Source: Streptomyces phaeoluteigriseus
Lineage (GTDB): Bacteria > Actinomycetota > Actinomycetes > Streptomycetales > Streptomycetaceae
Length of the DNA stretch: 64,000 bases
Assembly (NCBI RefSeq): GCF_001896135.2
Contig: NZ_MPOH02000005.1
Location: 380,887 to 444,886 of the forward strand
Direction of reading: 5' to 3'
The position numbers and the translations under genes were made by a program. A model generated the notes under the pieces. That model had not been told where the DNA came from. It saw nothing but the letters and a program-made list of their open reading frames with translations, and did not search any database. This document shows, piece after piece, positions 36,156-45,372 of the stretch; the stretch's first letter is position 1, and each line of letters begins with the position of its first letter.

Positions 36156-36683
36156 ATGAGACGGACCTCCTTCGACAGCTGGCCATGCTCGATCGCCCGC
36201 ACCGTGGACATCCTGGGCGACGGCTGGACCTTGCTGGTCCTGCGCGAGATCTTCTACGGCGAGTCACGTTTCGACGGCTTCATCGACTCGCTCGGCATCG
36301 CGCGCAACACCCTCACCGACCGGCTCCGGCGCCTGGAGAACGCGGGCCTGTTGCGGCGACGCCCGTATCAGAGCGAGCCGGTCCGCCACGAGTACCTGCT
36401 GACAGACAAGGGCCGCGACTTCTTCGGCGTCCTCGCCGCCATCAACACCTGGGGCGACCGGTGGCTGGCCGATGACGACGGTGTTCCCGTGGTCATGCAC
36501 CACACCGCTTGCGGCCACGACACCCAGGCCGAGGTCGTCTGCTCCTCCTGCGGCGAGCCACTTGACCGCCAAGACGTCGCGGTGCGGACGGGACCCGGCT
36601 ACCCGGCCAGGCTCCTCGACAGCCCCGACGTGCAAGCGCGCTTCGCCACGGACAGGCACCCCGAACAAGTCGCCAACAGCTGA
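36156..36683 (+). CDS. HxlR-family transcriptional regulator
   Basis: 175 aa. A winged-helix HxlR domain (about 8-105) opens with the signature CSIARTVDILGDGWTLLVLR and has RFDGFIDSLGIARNTLTDRL as recognition region and YLLTDKGRDF as wing. A C-terminal extension carries a zinc-ribbon-like set CGHDTQ...CSSCGEPL. It is divergent from the crotonase gene with a 103-nt gap, whose AT-rich stretch holds TGAGACTCA and related half-sites, so local regulation is likely. Confidence 0.85.
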   Translation: MRRTSFDSWPCSIARTVDILGDGWTLLVLREIFYGESRFDGFIDSLGIARNTLTDRLRRLENAGLLRRRPYQSEPVRHEYLLTDKGRDFFGVLAAINTWGDRWLADDDGVPVVMHHTACGHDTQAEVVCSSCGEPLDRQDVAVRTGPGYPARLLDSPDVQARFATDRHPEQVANS

Positions 36684-36998
36684 ACCGCGCTCGGCCGAAG
36701 CAGGAGTAGTCCCGTCCGGCCTCGAACCGGCCGCTGCTCGTGAACCGATCTGCCCCTGAAGGCGATCTTCCTGCACGGGCAAGCCGAGGCCAGACGTGCA
36801 CACTCCGCCGCAGGCGACGAGAGGTTGTGGCCGCGAGGAGAGGTAAGGCCGGGGGGACGTCTTTCTGGGGAGCGGTTTGTTCCGTCAGTAACTGCCCGAC
36901 GAGTGGATCGCGACGCGCCGACATCGAGGACGAACACCTGCCACTGCTCGCCCATCGATGGGGCGACACCAACGAAGCCTCTCTGCCGTGCCCCGCAG
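36684..36998. other. Intergenic, no supported gene
   Basis: No gene, repeat or terminator is recognised between the HxlR gene and the LuxR relic. Confidence 0.35.
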
Positions 36999-37150
36999 TC
37001 AGGCCAGACGCCGTTCCTGCTCCAAGTAGTGCAGGACGGCAGCGACCCGTCGGTCCACCTTGGTCGGTAGGGGGACAGGTCGAGCTTGGCGAAGATGCTG
37101 CGGATGTGTTTGTGGATGGCACCCTCGCCGACTCCCCATGCTGGATCACG
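36999..37150 (-). pseudogene. LuxR/NarL-type regulator C-terminal fragment
   Basis: The minus strand reads EGAIHKHIRSIFAKLDLSP, the recognition helix of LuxR-type HTH domains, then, one frame away, VDRRVAAVLHYLEQERRLA to the stop at 36999. Only the last 50 residues of a response regulator remain, with a frameshift between them. Confidence 0.6.
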
Positions 37151-37502
37151 TTCGTCTTCCGACTCCCGGCGCTTCCCGTCATCGCCTCGGGCATCAGCAC
37201 GCTCATCACCGCCCGCACCCCGCGCCATGTGGGACCGACACGACCGCTACCGAGTCGACCGGGACCACATCGCCCGCGTCCGACAGACCGTCGCCGCGTA
37301 ACCCTCCGCACCGGCACCGGATCCCGCAGCACAGGGCCAACCACCGGCCGAACCCTTGGAGCTGGCGCAGAGCACGCCGACACAGGCCGAATGAGCCGGC
37401 CTCCGCCCTCGGCAGTGCGCCGAGTCCGGAGGCGGAGGCGAAGGCCCGTGCGCTGCTGGAGCGGCTGGGCGGGGCGCAGCACGGCTCGCAGACGGCCGCG
37501 TA
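37151..37502. other. Degenerate region ending in a possible antitoxin C-terminus
   Basis: The plus frame ending at the TAG of 37501-37503 finishes SPEAEAKARALLERLGGAQH and overlaps the GTG of the PIN-like gene. This looks like the end of a small coupled partner gene, but its 5' part is not recognisable as protein. Confidence 0.35.
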
Positions 37503-37901
37503 GTGGCGGCGATCTCGGTCGTTTTTGACCACACCACCGCTACCGCTCTGTACGACCCGAAGGACCCGTTCAACGAAGCGGTCGCCGCGTTCTATGTCCA
37601 GGCCTCCGGCGGACTGGGCAGCCTGTACGCGCCGGTGCTGTCCCTGACCGCCGGTGACGCCGAGCGGCCCGGCCTGCTCAGTTACATCAAGAGGCTGCGG
37701 TTCATCCGGATCGAGGCGTTCGACACCGACGCCGCGGTCAGCGCCACCGAACTGCTGCGCTTCGGGCACTCCTGGGCCGCCGTCCATGCCATCCGAGCTT
37801 CCAGGCCCTCGGCCGCCCATCCGGCCGGGCGGTTTCTGCTCACGCTGACGCCCAAGGCGTACGCGGGCACCGGCGTCCAGGTTGTTCACCCCGGCCAGTA
37901 G
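37503..37901 (+). CDS. PIN-domain-like protein
   Basis: 132 aa. Begins AAISVVFDHTTATALYDP, which resembles PIN nuclease starts where an Asp follows the first strand. FDTDAAVSATELLRFGHSWA resembles the helix before the second acidic cluster. The overall layout fits Streptomyces VapC-like or PIN-like proteins, but not all four acidic residues can be assigned. Its GTG overlaps the stop of an upstream frame, as in toxin-antitoxin pairs. RNase function is inferred only. Confidence 0.5.
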   Translation: MAAISVVFDHTTATALYDPKDPFNEAVAAFYVQASGGLGSLYAPVLSLTAGDAERPGLLSYIKRLRFIRIEAFDTDAAVSATELLRFGHSWAAVHAIRASRPSAAHPAGRFLLTLTPKAYAGTGVQVVHPGQ

Positions 37902-37918
37902 CCACCGCGCTTGGAGGC

Positions 37919-38968
37919 CTAACGGAATTCGACGTCGGAGACGCTGACGAAGAACTCGCCCTTGAAGTCGTGTCCGGCGTCGCCGCCGCCCCAGATGTTG
38001 ACGATGGCGTGTCGTCCCTGCCGGGATGCCAGTAGCTCGGTGGTGTACTGGAGTTGCTGGTCGGCGTGTGTGCCGCTGCCGTGGTACTCGACCATGAAGG
38101 GCGTCGGCTCCAGCACGTCCCAGGAGATTCCCTGGGCCGGGTCCCAGCCCTCTGTGGTGATGAACCACTGGTGTGTCCACTTCGGGCCCATGTGGTTCTG
38201 CCGGTAGTTGTAGGTGAAGGTGTGCCGGCCGTCGACGGCCTCCAGCGTGCTGGTCGGCCAGTCGCCCAGGCCGTCTCCGCCGGCCAGGTCCAGGCCTTTG
38301 AAGGCGGGATTCGCTGCTGATGCCACGTTGGCGCCCTGGAAGAACTTGCGGTATTCCAGGTACCCGCGGGCCTCGTTCCACGGTGGGTTGCCGGCTGTGC
38401 CGGCAGGCACCACTTCCTGCCAGGTGGTCGAGGTGTTCAACTCGCGCGCCTTCCGGCAGATCGGCGCGTCGTCCTCGTCACGGATCGCCCGGATTGCCCG
38501 GCTGGCCGGGAACTCCAGACTCCCGTGCCTCTCCCGGCCGCCCCCTCCGCGCTCCTCGGTGCGCGCGGGGATGTGCGCGTTGTAGGGCGTGGACGTGGAC
38601 ATGTCGACCGTGACCTCATCCGTGAACGGCCCCCAGACGCCGTCGGCGTGCCGGGCGCGGATCTTGACCCGGTACTCGCGGGCGGGGCTCTCTCCGAGGG
38701 ACACCCAGTGCCGGTTGGCCGACTGCCAGTGCGGGTACCAGTTCGCCCAGTACAGGTCCACCGTCTGCGCGGGACGCCCGTCCAACCACACCTCATAGTG
38801 GTGGGGATAGTCCGGGCGCCCGTTGTTCCAGTCGGACGGCTCTGTGGTGCCCTGGTCGGGGGCGTTTGCGCCGATCCGCCAGGTGAGTGAGATGCCTTCA
38901 AGCTTGACATCACCGTCATCGCGGTAGGTCGCCACCGCGCGCAGGTCCGCCGGGTGAGGCTGCTGCAT
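37919..38968 (-). CDS. FnIII-AA10-like LPMO protein without signal peptide
   Basis: 349 aa. The N-terminal fibronectin-III-like domain (about 1-130) has YPHHYEVWLDGRPAQTVDLY and EYRVKIRARHADGVWGPFTD. A Gly/Arg linker GGGGRER leads to an LPMO_10-like domain beginning at His148 (HGSLEFPASRAI), with YNYRQNHMGPKWTHQWFITT holding a candidate second brace His and a C-terminal FFVSVSDVEF strand. LPMOs need an N-terminal His, yet here it is internal and no signal peptide is seen, so the protein would need cleavage after Arg147 or is not an active LPMO. ATG 38968 has GGAGGAG 8 nt upstream. Confidence 0.8.
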   Translation of the reverse strand: MQQPHPADLRAVATYRDDGDVKLEGISLTWRIGANAPDQGTTEPSDWNNGRPDYPHHYEVWLDGRPAQTVDLYWANWYPHWQSANRHWVSLGESPAREYRVKIRARHADGVWGPFTDEVTVDMSTSTPYNAHIPARTEERGGGGRERHGSLEFPASRAIRAIRDEDDAPICRKARELNTSTTWQEVVPAGTAGNPPWNEARGYLEYRKFFQGANVASAANPAFKGLDLAGGDGLGDWPTSTLEAVDGRHTFTYNYRQNHMGPKWTHQWFITTEGWDPAQGISWDVLEPTPFMVEYHGSGTHADQQLQYTTELLASRQGRHAIVNIWGGGDAGHDFKGEFFVSVSDVEFR

Positions 38969-39059
38969 CTTGGGAACTCCTCCAGTCGCACAGAAACGGG
39001 TGGTCCAGCGAAGCCACACGCCGAACCACCCCTATTGCCACTAATCAGAATATTTACGA

Positions 39060-39071
39060 CGGCATATGCCG
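39060..39071. promoter_or_regulatory. Perfect 12-bp palindrome upstream of the FnIII-LPMO gene
   Basis: CGGCATATGCCG lies about 92 nt upstream of the start codon in an AT-richer stretch. It is a plausible operator; no regulator is known to me for it. Confidence 0.35.
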
Positions 39072-39307
39072 CAAGTGCGGTGAGCCGCAGGGGGCATGCA
39101 GGGGCTCCCTGAAGCGTCAGGCCGGGGTTCCGGGCTGGTCCTGGCCGTGCCCGGCGCCGCAGTCACCTCCCTCCGGCCGTGCACGGCTCCTTGAAGATCG
39201 TCCGCCGAAATCCGGTAGGCGCGGGCGCACGCCTGGCGTGCGTCAACTTCCGTTTCGTATGCTCACCCGGACGGTCGCGTCCGCCTGCGACGGACCGGGA
39301 AGGACCC

Positions 39308-40126
39308 CTAGCGCAGGCCGAACTCGCACTTCGCGTGGCACTTCATGGCCAGGTCTCGTCTCCTTCGAGGACCCGCGGCCGGTCCCACGGGCTTCTTCAC
39401 CGCACATGCCACAGGAGCCAGACGAACCGGGAGCGGTACCTTCCCCTCCGACCCGAGAGGTGAGCCATGAGTACACGCACGTCCGCCACCCCCTCCCACT
39501 CCGCACAGTCGCTCTAGGTTCACCTGGTAGTAGCCGCCGTATCCGCCGGCGCCTTCCGGGCAGTTGCGGCGCAGGAGGGGTACGAGGGCTTCGGTCATGG
39601 CGGCGCAGCGCGGGTCCTTCGCGTACGAGGCCATCGTCAGCTCTCGTTCGGGCCGGGTGAGGTGCGGCCACAGCAGCTTGAGGTCGTGGGTGACCCGCTC
39701 GGCCAGGACATCGGGGTCGTTGGCCGTCCACTGGTGAGCTGTCCCGATGGCGTCGGGGGCCTTCGTCCTGGAACTGCTCCTGCCGGGGAGCGGGCCGGAT
39801 GGCACGCGGGCGGTGAAGGTCACCGGACCGGGTGGGCGGGGCAGAAACAGCAAGGGGTGGTGCGGGGTGAAGTCGAAGTGGCCCAGGCGGGCAACGGGCT
39901 CTTCGTCGAAGAGCTGCGGCTCGGTCCACAGGCCGACGGTGACGACGAGCCAGGTGTGTGGGCGGTCCGGATCGTTGCACAGCCACAGATCAAACGTGCC
40001 GACCAGGAGGTTCTCATCCCACTTCCAGACCTTCGCCCGCGGATCGAGTGCGTCGGCCCCGTCCCGGCGCAGCGGCATCAGGGCGCGCTCGAACGGAGCG
40101 ATCAGATCGTCGTAGGCCGTCCGCAT
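39308..40126 (-). CDS. Hypothetical protein, probably altered at both ends
   Basis: The middle about 200 residues look genuinely coding (WKWDENLLVGTFDLWLCNDP, FDFTPHHPLLFLPRPPG, YAKDPRCAAMTEALVPLLRR, GYGGYYQVNLE). I do not recognise the family. Upstream of ATG 40126 related coding sequence continues in another frame, and the last about 50 residues look non-native, so both ends may be frameshifted. Confidence 0.45.
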   Translation of the reverse strand: MRTAYDDLIAPFERALMPLRRDGADALDPRAKVWKWDENLLVGTFDLWLCNDPDRPHTWLVVTVGLWTEPQLFDEEPVARLGHFDFTPHHPLLFLPRPPGPVTFTARVPSGPLPGRSSSRTKAPDAIGTAHQWTANDPDVLAERVTHDLKLLWPHLTRPERELTMASYAKDPRCAAMTEALVPLLRRNCPEGAGGYGGYYQVNLERLCGVGGGGGRACTHGSPLGSEGKVPLPVRLAPVACAVKKPVGPAAGPRRRRDLAMKCHAKCEFGLR

Positions 40127-40578
40127 GGCCACGCTGCCGGCGTGGTCGAGCGCCGGTGCGCGACGAGAACGACACGCTCGAATGCAGCGAAGGCGACTTG
40201 CCCCTCCTCCGTCGGCGACGCGGAAGACGCTCCCTTGGACGGCCGTTCGCCAATCGGGAGATCCGCGGCGGTGGGTCTGCTGCTGCATCCGAATCTCCAA
40301 CGAGCGCAGCGCCGACCGCCGGTGACGCCGCTGGCTGCGCGAGAACCGGGGCCGTGCTCGATCATGGCGCACTTCGACCTCGTGGCTCATCTCGTTGTCC
40401 TTGCTCCGGTTGCTACGGGTCTACTTGATCCACATCAGGAACCGGTCCTTCTCGATGATGCGGTTGTACAGGTAGAAGCTGCCCAGAGCGGGGCCGCCCT
40501 CGTTCTGCTCTGCTCTGCTCTGCTCTGCTGCGATCATGCGTCGGCTGTAGCTGCCGCCGTGCTCGCCGCCGGCACGTC
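40127..40578. other. Decayed coding DNA with a pentanucleotide repeat
   Basis: Minus-strand fragments include GQVAFAAFERVVLVAHRR (about 40150-40205), apparently the broken N-terminus of the downstream hypothetical gene, and ALGSFYLYNRIIEKDRFLMW (about 40430-40490), the end of another unidentified protein. Confidence 0.4.
40505..40529. repeat. Tandem repeat (CTGCT)5
   Basis: Five perfect copies of CTGCT. A change in copy number would shift any reading frame crossing it. Confidence 0.95.
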
Positions 40579-40925
40579 TTGACGAGAACCACCGAGCTCG
40601 TCATCGCCGGGCTGCTGCCGGAAGACCGCCGGCGATCCCGACACCGGCGTCTCGCACGCCGGTTTGCTGATCACGGCGTTCGCCAGCGGCGTGATCATCG
40701 GCGGGCCGGCCATCGCCACCCTGCGACTCTGCCACAGCGCCGGACGTTGGTGCTGGGTCCGGTCGTATTCTCGCTCGGGCACATCGTCGCCGCGCTGAGC
40801 GCCTCGTTCACGGTCGTCCTCGTCGCCCGGGCGGTGACCGCCCTGGCCACCGGGGCGTTCTCGGCCGTCGGGTTCGTCGTCGCCACCGCCGCCGCGGGCC
40901 CCGGAAACGCCACCCGGCCAATTCT
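40579..40925 (+). pseudogene. MFS drug-efflux transporter fragment
   Basis: Starts TTELVIAGLLP, changes frame to GVSHAGLLITAFASGVIIGG, and changes again to RRTLVLGPVVFSLGHIVAAL and VVLVARAVTALATGAF before ending at GPGNATR. These are the first four helices of a DHA1-type MFS exporter. Two frameshifts and loss of the remaining eight helices make it dead. Confidence 0.7.
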
Positions 40926-41192
40926 GACGCTCAGGTCGGCGCCAGATACGAAAGCGTCAAGCGCCAGGCGGGCCATTCGCGAGGTAGCGGGCGGTTGGGA
41001 CAGTCGACAGTGGCGCTTACCAGATGCGGTGTTCCTTGTTGTGTAGTCGTTGCAGTTTGTCCCCGGTGCGTGCGGGCCGCGACCACTCAGAATCTGACGC
41101 CGCCCCCGCAGCAGCAGCTCAGCCCCGCGTGCCCAAGTCATGTGGCAGAGAGCAAGCGGAGATGAGCGCTCAGCAATACCGCACAACCTCCG

Positions 41193-41609
41193 CTACTCCG
41201 GCTGCGTCACCGTCAGCGACCACCGGATCTCCTCCGACGAGGCGTCGACCCCGATAGTGAAGGAGCCCGACCGCACCACGCCGGCGCCCATCGTCACCGA
41301 GCCCACTCCGGCGGTCCCCGCCGGACAGTCGACCGACAACGCCGCGACCTCCGACTCCTGCGACTGCATCGTCACCCGCACATCACCGCCGCCCACGCAC
41401 GCCACCGTGAGGACGGTCGGCAGCCCCGCCCACGCGCCTCCCGACGCGACCCCGCCGTCACCGATCTGCTCCTCCACCCACACCAGACCCTCCGGACCGG
41501 GGTGGGGCAGCAGAGGACCTCCGACCGCGGCGGCGGGCCCCGCTCCAGCACCTGCCACGGCACAGGCGGTCAGCACGGTCATGGTCAACACTTTTCTCGT
41601 TCGGTGCAC
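41193..41609 (-). CDS. Small secreted protein of unknown function
   Basis: 138 aa. Signal peptide VLTMTVLTACAVAGAGAGPAAA, then a Gly/Val-rich domain with two Cys (VACVGGG and SVDCPAG) and beta-strand-like sequence ending SSEEIRWSLTVTQPE. GTG 41609 is chosen because AAGGAG lies 5 nt upstream. No family is recognised. Confidence 0.6.
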   Translation of the reverse strand: MHRTRKVLTMTVLTACAVAGAGAGPAAAVGGPLLPHPGPEGLVWVEEQIGDGGVASGGAWAGLPTVLTVACVGGGDVRVTMQSQESEVAALSVDCPAGTAGVGSVTMGAGVVRSGSFTIGVDASSEEIRWSLTVTQPE

Positions 41610-42194
41610 ACTCGCTCCTTGCTGATCCGTCATGGACGCCACAGTCTGTCCGCGTGATCGTCCCCGGACCTGAGTACGCGTACTCAGAGCCGATCAGGTT
41701 GGCCGGAAGCCGCCGGTACGTGACGTCGTCCGGGTAGGAGGCGCGGGCGGCAGGCAAGCGGCGGGAGTTGACCCGCAGGCGTACGCCCTTGGGCCGGTGG
41801 CGGGCGGCAGCGGCTGACTGGCGGCCAAGACGCCACGTCGATGACTCCACTGTGCGGGCGCGGGCGCGTAACGACGCCGCCTCCCTCTCGGGAGGGCACA
41901 CCGCCGATGGCCATGACGAGGGTCATGGCTTGGGCGGGCAGTGCCCTGCGCGTCTTCATGCCGGGCCTGCTGGTGTCCGGCTCAGGAGGGCATGCCGACC
42001 AGGTTCCGTTGGAGCCAGCTCAGCAATCCAGGAGGCGACGGGATGTACGCGTCCCTGCTCAAGGACCGCATCCTCGAGACGGCGTCGTCGTCTTGGCGAA
42101 CCGCGCGACGAGGCGCGCTCCGTCTGTACGTCGTCTGGCTCGGACGCTGGACCGCCTTCGGCGAGGGTTCACATGCTCCATGCTCGGAGTGTGC
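41610..42194. other. Non-coding or decayed region
   Basis: Frames such as MYASLLKDRILETASSSW (plus, about 42041) and YPDDVTYRRLPANLIGSEYA (minus, about 41680-41740) look weakly protein-like but lack context. No gene is assigned. Confidence 0.3.
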
Positions 42195-42746
42195 TCAGTT
42201 CGGCAGCTTCGCTGCGTAGATCCAATCGAAGCCGTCGTATCCGGTGCCGTCGAGGTACTCGGCCCGGGTCAGACCGGCACGTACCGCCACGCGCTGGAAG
42301 GCAACATTGGCCGGCCGCACTCGGGCGATCAGCGGGAGGTCGGGAACGTGTCGGGACGCCCAGTTGGTGACTGCCGATCGCGGCCTCGCCGGCGAAGCCC
42401 AGGCCCCATGCCGTGGTGGCGAAACGGTAGAAGAGGTTGAGAACCTTCAAGCCATTCAGTTCCATGGGCTTGCCCCGCAGAACCCCAGTTGCAGGGCAGA
42501 GTCGTCGCGTCGGACAACCCAGTACCCGATTCCGTAGCGCTGCCATTGGTTGTTCCAGCGTTGATAGAACTCCCCGGCCTCTTCGAACGAGGCGAGGGCG
42601 TCGGAGGGGGTGTGCCGGTAGGTTGCGGGGTCACTGTGAATCGCGAAAATCGCTTCGCTGTCGGCTTGGGTCGGACGCCGCGGTGACAGTCGCGCGGTCA
42701 GCAGATCTTCACTTGCCAGGCTCCGGTCGCCCATACGCAGATCCAT
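42195..42746 (-). pseudogene. GNAT acetyltransferase, twice frameshifted (copy 2)
   Basis: Starts MDLRMGDRSLASEDLLTARL, continues IFAIHSDPATYRHTPSDALA and YGIGYWVVRRDDSALQLGFC, slips near 42485 to LNLFYRFATTAWGLGFAGEA, and slips again near 42390 to finish RAGLTRAEYLDGTGYDGFDW and a stop at 42195. It is a RimJ/RimL-type N-acetyltransferase, nearly complete once the frames are joined, and closely similar to the fragment at 25068-25305. Confidence 0.75.
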
Positions 42747-43508
42747 ATCAGGCGGCCCTGCACAGCGCCCCGACTTGTGCCTCGCCCACCAGATCGGGGA
42801 ACTCGCCGAGGCACGCTGACCCGGCGAGCCGCGCATCACCGTCGCGGTAGACCCAGGTGCGCCTACGCACCGGTGAGTTGCAATAGGCTGCGCTGTCGGG
42901 CCGCAGACCCTCCTGGCCCACGGACTGGGGCTCCATGACCGGTGACTCGCAGGCAACCGCCCGAGCCTCGGTGCGAGACCCAGGCGACACAGCCTCATGC
43001 TGCGTTGACTACGGCCCTCGCCTGACCGGTCATCGCTCGGCGAACAGTCAGGTTCCGCGCATGAGTTGGACACCGGATTCCATTCCGGACCAGTCGCGCG
43101 ATTGGTTGGCGCCACCGGTGCCTCGGCGTTGTTGACCAGGAGATCACCCACGTCATGTCTCCAACCCTTAGCAAAACCACGGCCGACGTCGCCGTGGTGC
43201 CGTTCTCCCGGGCCACCGAGGGCTTGGAGCCCCAAGTTGGGATCGATCACCTCGGCACATGCGCTCCCGCCGCCCTCCCCCCGATCCAACATGGCCAACT
43301 TCGATACTGAGCACCTTTACCGAGCGGCGTTCGCCCACGCGCTCGCCAAGTGGGGCAATTTCCGCGCCCTGCAGCGAAGCGCCGACGTCGCAGGGCTGAG
43401 GCTGCGCAGCATGGCTGTCGGCCCCGGACTCACACGCTCCAACGGGCTCGCCGGAGGCCCCAACAGCACCCGCGGTTGCGTAGAGACGCCGAGGCCTCCC
43501 TGTACGCC
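42747..43508. other. Decayed region
   Basis: A minus-strand stretch DVGDLLVNNAEAPVAPTNRA (about 43090-43150) recalls the NNAG motif of short-chain dehydrogenases, and a plus-strand stretch NFDTEHLYRAAFAHALAKWG lies near 43295-43350. Neither continues far enough to annotate. Confidence 0.3.
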
Positions 43509-44192
43509 TCACAACCGTCCCCAACCTGCCAGGGAGTCGCTACGTCGCGCCCGATGGGCCGTTTCAGGGCCATGGCGAGCTCGTCCTCCGCAGTCGGGGC
43601 AGCGCCATCCAGGACCCGGACTCCACAAGGGCCCAAAGCGGGTCTTGCCCCGGCCGCCAGGGCCGTACAACAGGGTGACCGCAACAGCGGGTTCGCCTTC
43701 GTCCCGCCACCGTTCCAGGCGAGTCAGATCCTGCCCCCGCCCGGTGAACGGCACAACCTGGTGCCGGGCCAGGAGCAATTGACTGGGCTGGTCGCGCCAC
43801 GCCTCGAGCCTTGTTGAGCCCTCGGTGAGCGGAAAGGGTTCCACTCGGAACGACGCGGGCGTCGCCGCCGGCCGATCCTCACCGAGCAGTTCGAGCACCT
43901 CGGTCAACTGCGAATGACGCATCTTCCACAACTCGCGGTCGAACAGCTTGCCGAAGATGGTCGTCTTCTTCTCCTTGGCGTACGCCTCACATGCGCTCAG
44001 GAACGCATAGACGAAATCCAGATCGCCAGGCGCGGTGAACTGGGCATTGAGCATCTTGCCGATGCCGGTGGTGTTGCGCCGATTCCCGCTGTGCTTCACC
44101 AGTGCGCTGTAAGAAGGGCTCCCGGCATTCCGGCGCACCTCCCGCAGCCCGTCGGCGAATCGTTCCCGGGCCTTCTGCGCCGCCGACGTCAT
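43509..44192 (-). pseudogene. STAND-type NTPase regulator, truncated after the P-loop
   Basis: The N-terminal about 110 residues form a helical XRE-like domain (RERFADGLREVRRNAGSPSY, ALVKHSGNRRNTTGIGKMLN). It is followed by VVPFTGRGQDLTRLERW and a Walker A loop LLYGPGGRGKTR, the start of an NB-ARC/STAND NTPase. After the P-loop the frame leaves the family and stops at 43509. Full proteins carry Walker B and repeat sensors over a further 500 or more residues. Confidence 0.6.
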
Positions 44193-44386
44193 CGGACGCC
44201 CCCCTCCGTGTCGCTTGTCTCCTCGATCGTCCCCGACCTCCCCTCACCCCGAGGCCGGGAACAGCACTGATGCCGAAAGCGTCCCGGATCGTCCCTGATC
44301 CACACGGCTGGTCGTCCGCCGAACCCATCCTCGGTTCCGCCGGTCGGCACCACAGCCCCGGCGCACGTTCCCGGAAGGAGACGACA

Positions 44387-44509
44387 ATGCCCGCACCTCG
44401 CCGGCCTCGACGCATCTGGTGCGCTCTGGCCGCCACTGGGCTCCACGCCGCCATCAGTGGCGCCGCCCGCGCCGTGATGACCTGGCTCCTGGACAAGATG
44501 ACGCTCTGA
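44387..44509 (+). CDS. Small (40-aa) basic hydrophobic protein
   Basis: MPAPRRPRRIWCALAATGLH opens a 40-residue peptide with an Arg-rich start and one hydrophobic segment. A strong GGAAGGAG lies 7 nt before the ATG, which supports translation. It is divergent from the STAND gene 195 nt away. Function unknown. Confidence 0.5.
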   Translation: MPAPRRPRRIWCALAATGLHAAISGAARAVMTWLLDKMTL

Positions 44510-45109
44510 AGTTCACCCGCCACTGTCCGACATGCGTCACACCGTATGGAACCAAGGCAGCCCCGGTCAGGGAAACACGGACAGTGCCTCCCTGACCGGG
44601 CAGGGGGCGTCGGCACAAGTGGTGAGGACGCACGCCGACCCCGTGCAACGGGCACTCGCCCACCCCTGTTCGGCTCGCCGCTGATCGACGCCGCCTCGAC
44701 ACGACCTGACACGGGTCGAGGGCACGGGCAGGGCGCAGAAGAGGCAGCACTCCAGCCATGGCACGTGATCTTCATGTCCGGGAGACGGCTCGTCGCCGGC
44801 CAGGGATGATTTGCGACCACACCTGCCTGGTGATGGCGTCCCCGGGTCGGACCGGCAGATCCGGCGGAGACGCCTTTCGCCAGACACCTCGGAGAGACGG
44901 TCCTGGCAGTCGTCGAAGAAGGGGATCCGGACAGTGGGCGACTCGCGCTGGAGATCACCTTCGACTCTGGCGGTGTCCGGTGCGAGACGTGGTCCGTTCT
45001 CCGGCTGTCGAGCAAGTGATCAGGGGCGCATGGGGGCACCGAGCGGCAAGGCCGCATCCTGCGGCAGGCGCCGCAGGTGCTGCTTATGCGTTGCAGCCGG
45101 GCGACGCCC
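44510..45109. other. Decayed region between a small ORF and an IS5 relic
   Basis: A plus-strand stretch LAVVEEGDPDSGRLALEITF continuing to a stop at about 45018 looks like the C-terminus of a lost gene. Nothing is identifiable by family. Confidence 0.3.
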
Positions 45110-45233
45110 CATTGCGTTGATGACCTGCCGATCCTCCACGCGCGGACGGCCGGTCGCGGCCCGCGGTATGACGCGGTATGAGAGGAGCGAGTAACTCCCA
45201 TTCCTGATCGGTGAGTTCATGGCGACGTATCAC
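45110..45233 (-). mobile_element. IS5-family transposase N-terminal relic
   Basis: From GTG 45233 the minus strand reads VIRRHELTDQEWELLAPLIP, then in a second frame AATGRPRVEDRQVINAM, the invariant start of IS5-group (IS1373-like) transposases. The frame break coincides with a 10-bp tandem duplication of CGCGGTATGA at 45162-45181. The DDE domain is gone. Confidence 0.75.
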
Positions 45234-45372
45234 GCCACCATGATCCACCACCGATGATCTTTGCAGACGGACCCTAGTAGATTGCGTAGCGCCGACGCCG
45301 TGATCGAGTGCTGGCGACATAGCATCGGCACTCGATCATGGTCGCGTGGCGCGCTCACCACGTGGGCTGCGT

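Noticed and set aside
43090-43150. A short-chain dehydrogenase NNAG-like motif
   Set aside because: Only about ten residues match and no Rossmann glycine motif or catalytic YxxxK is in any frame nearby.
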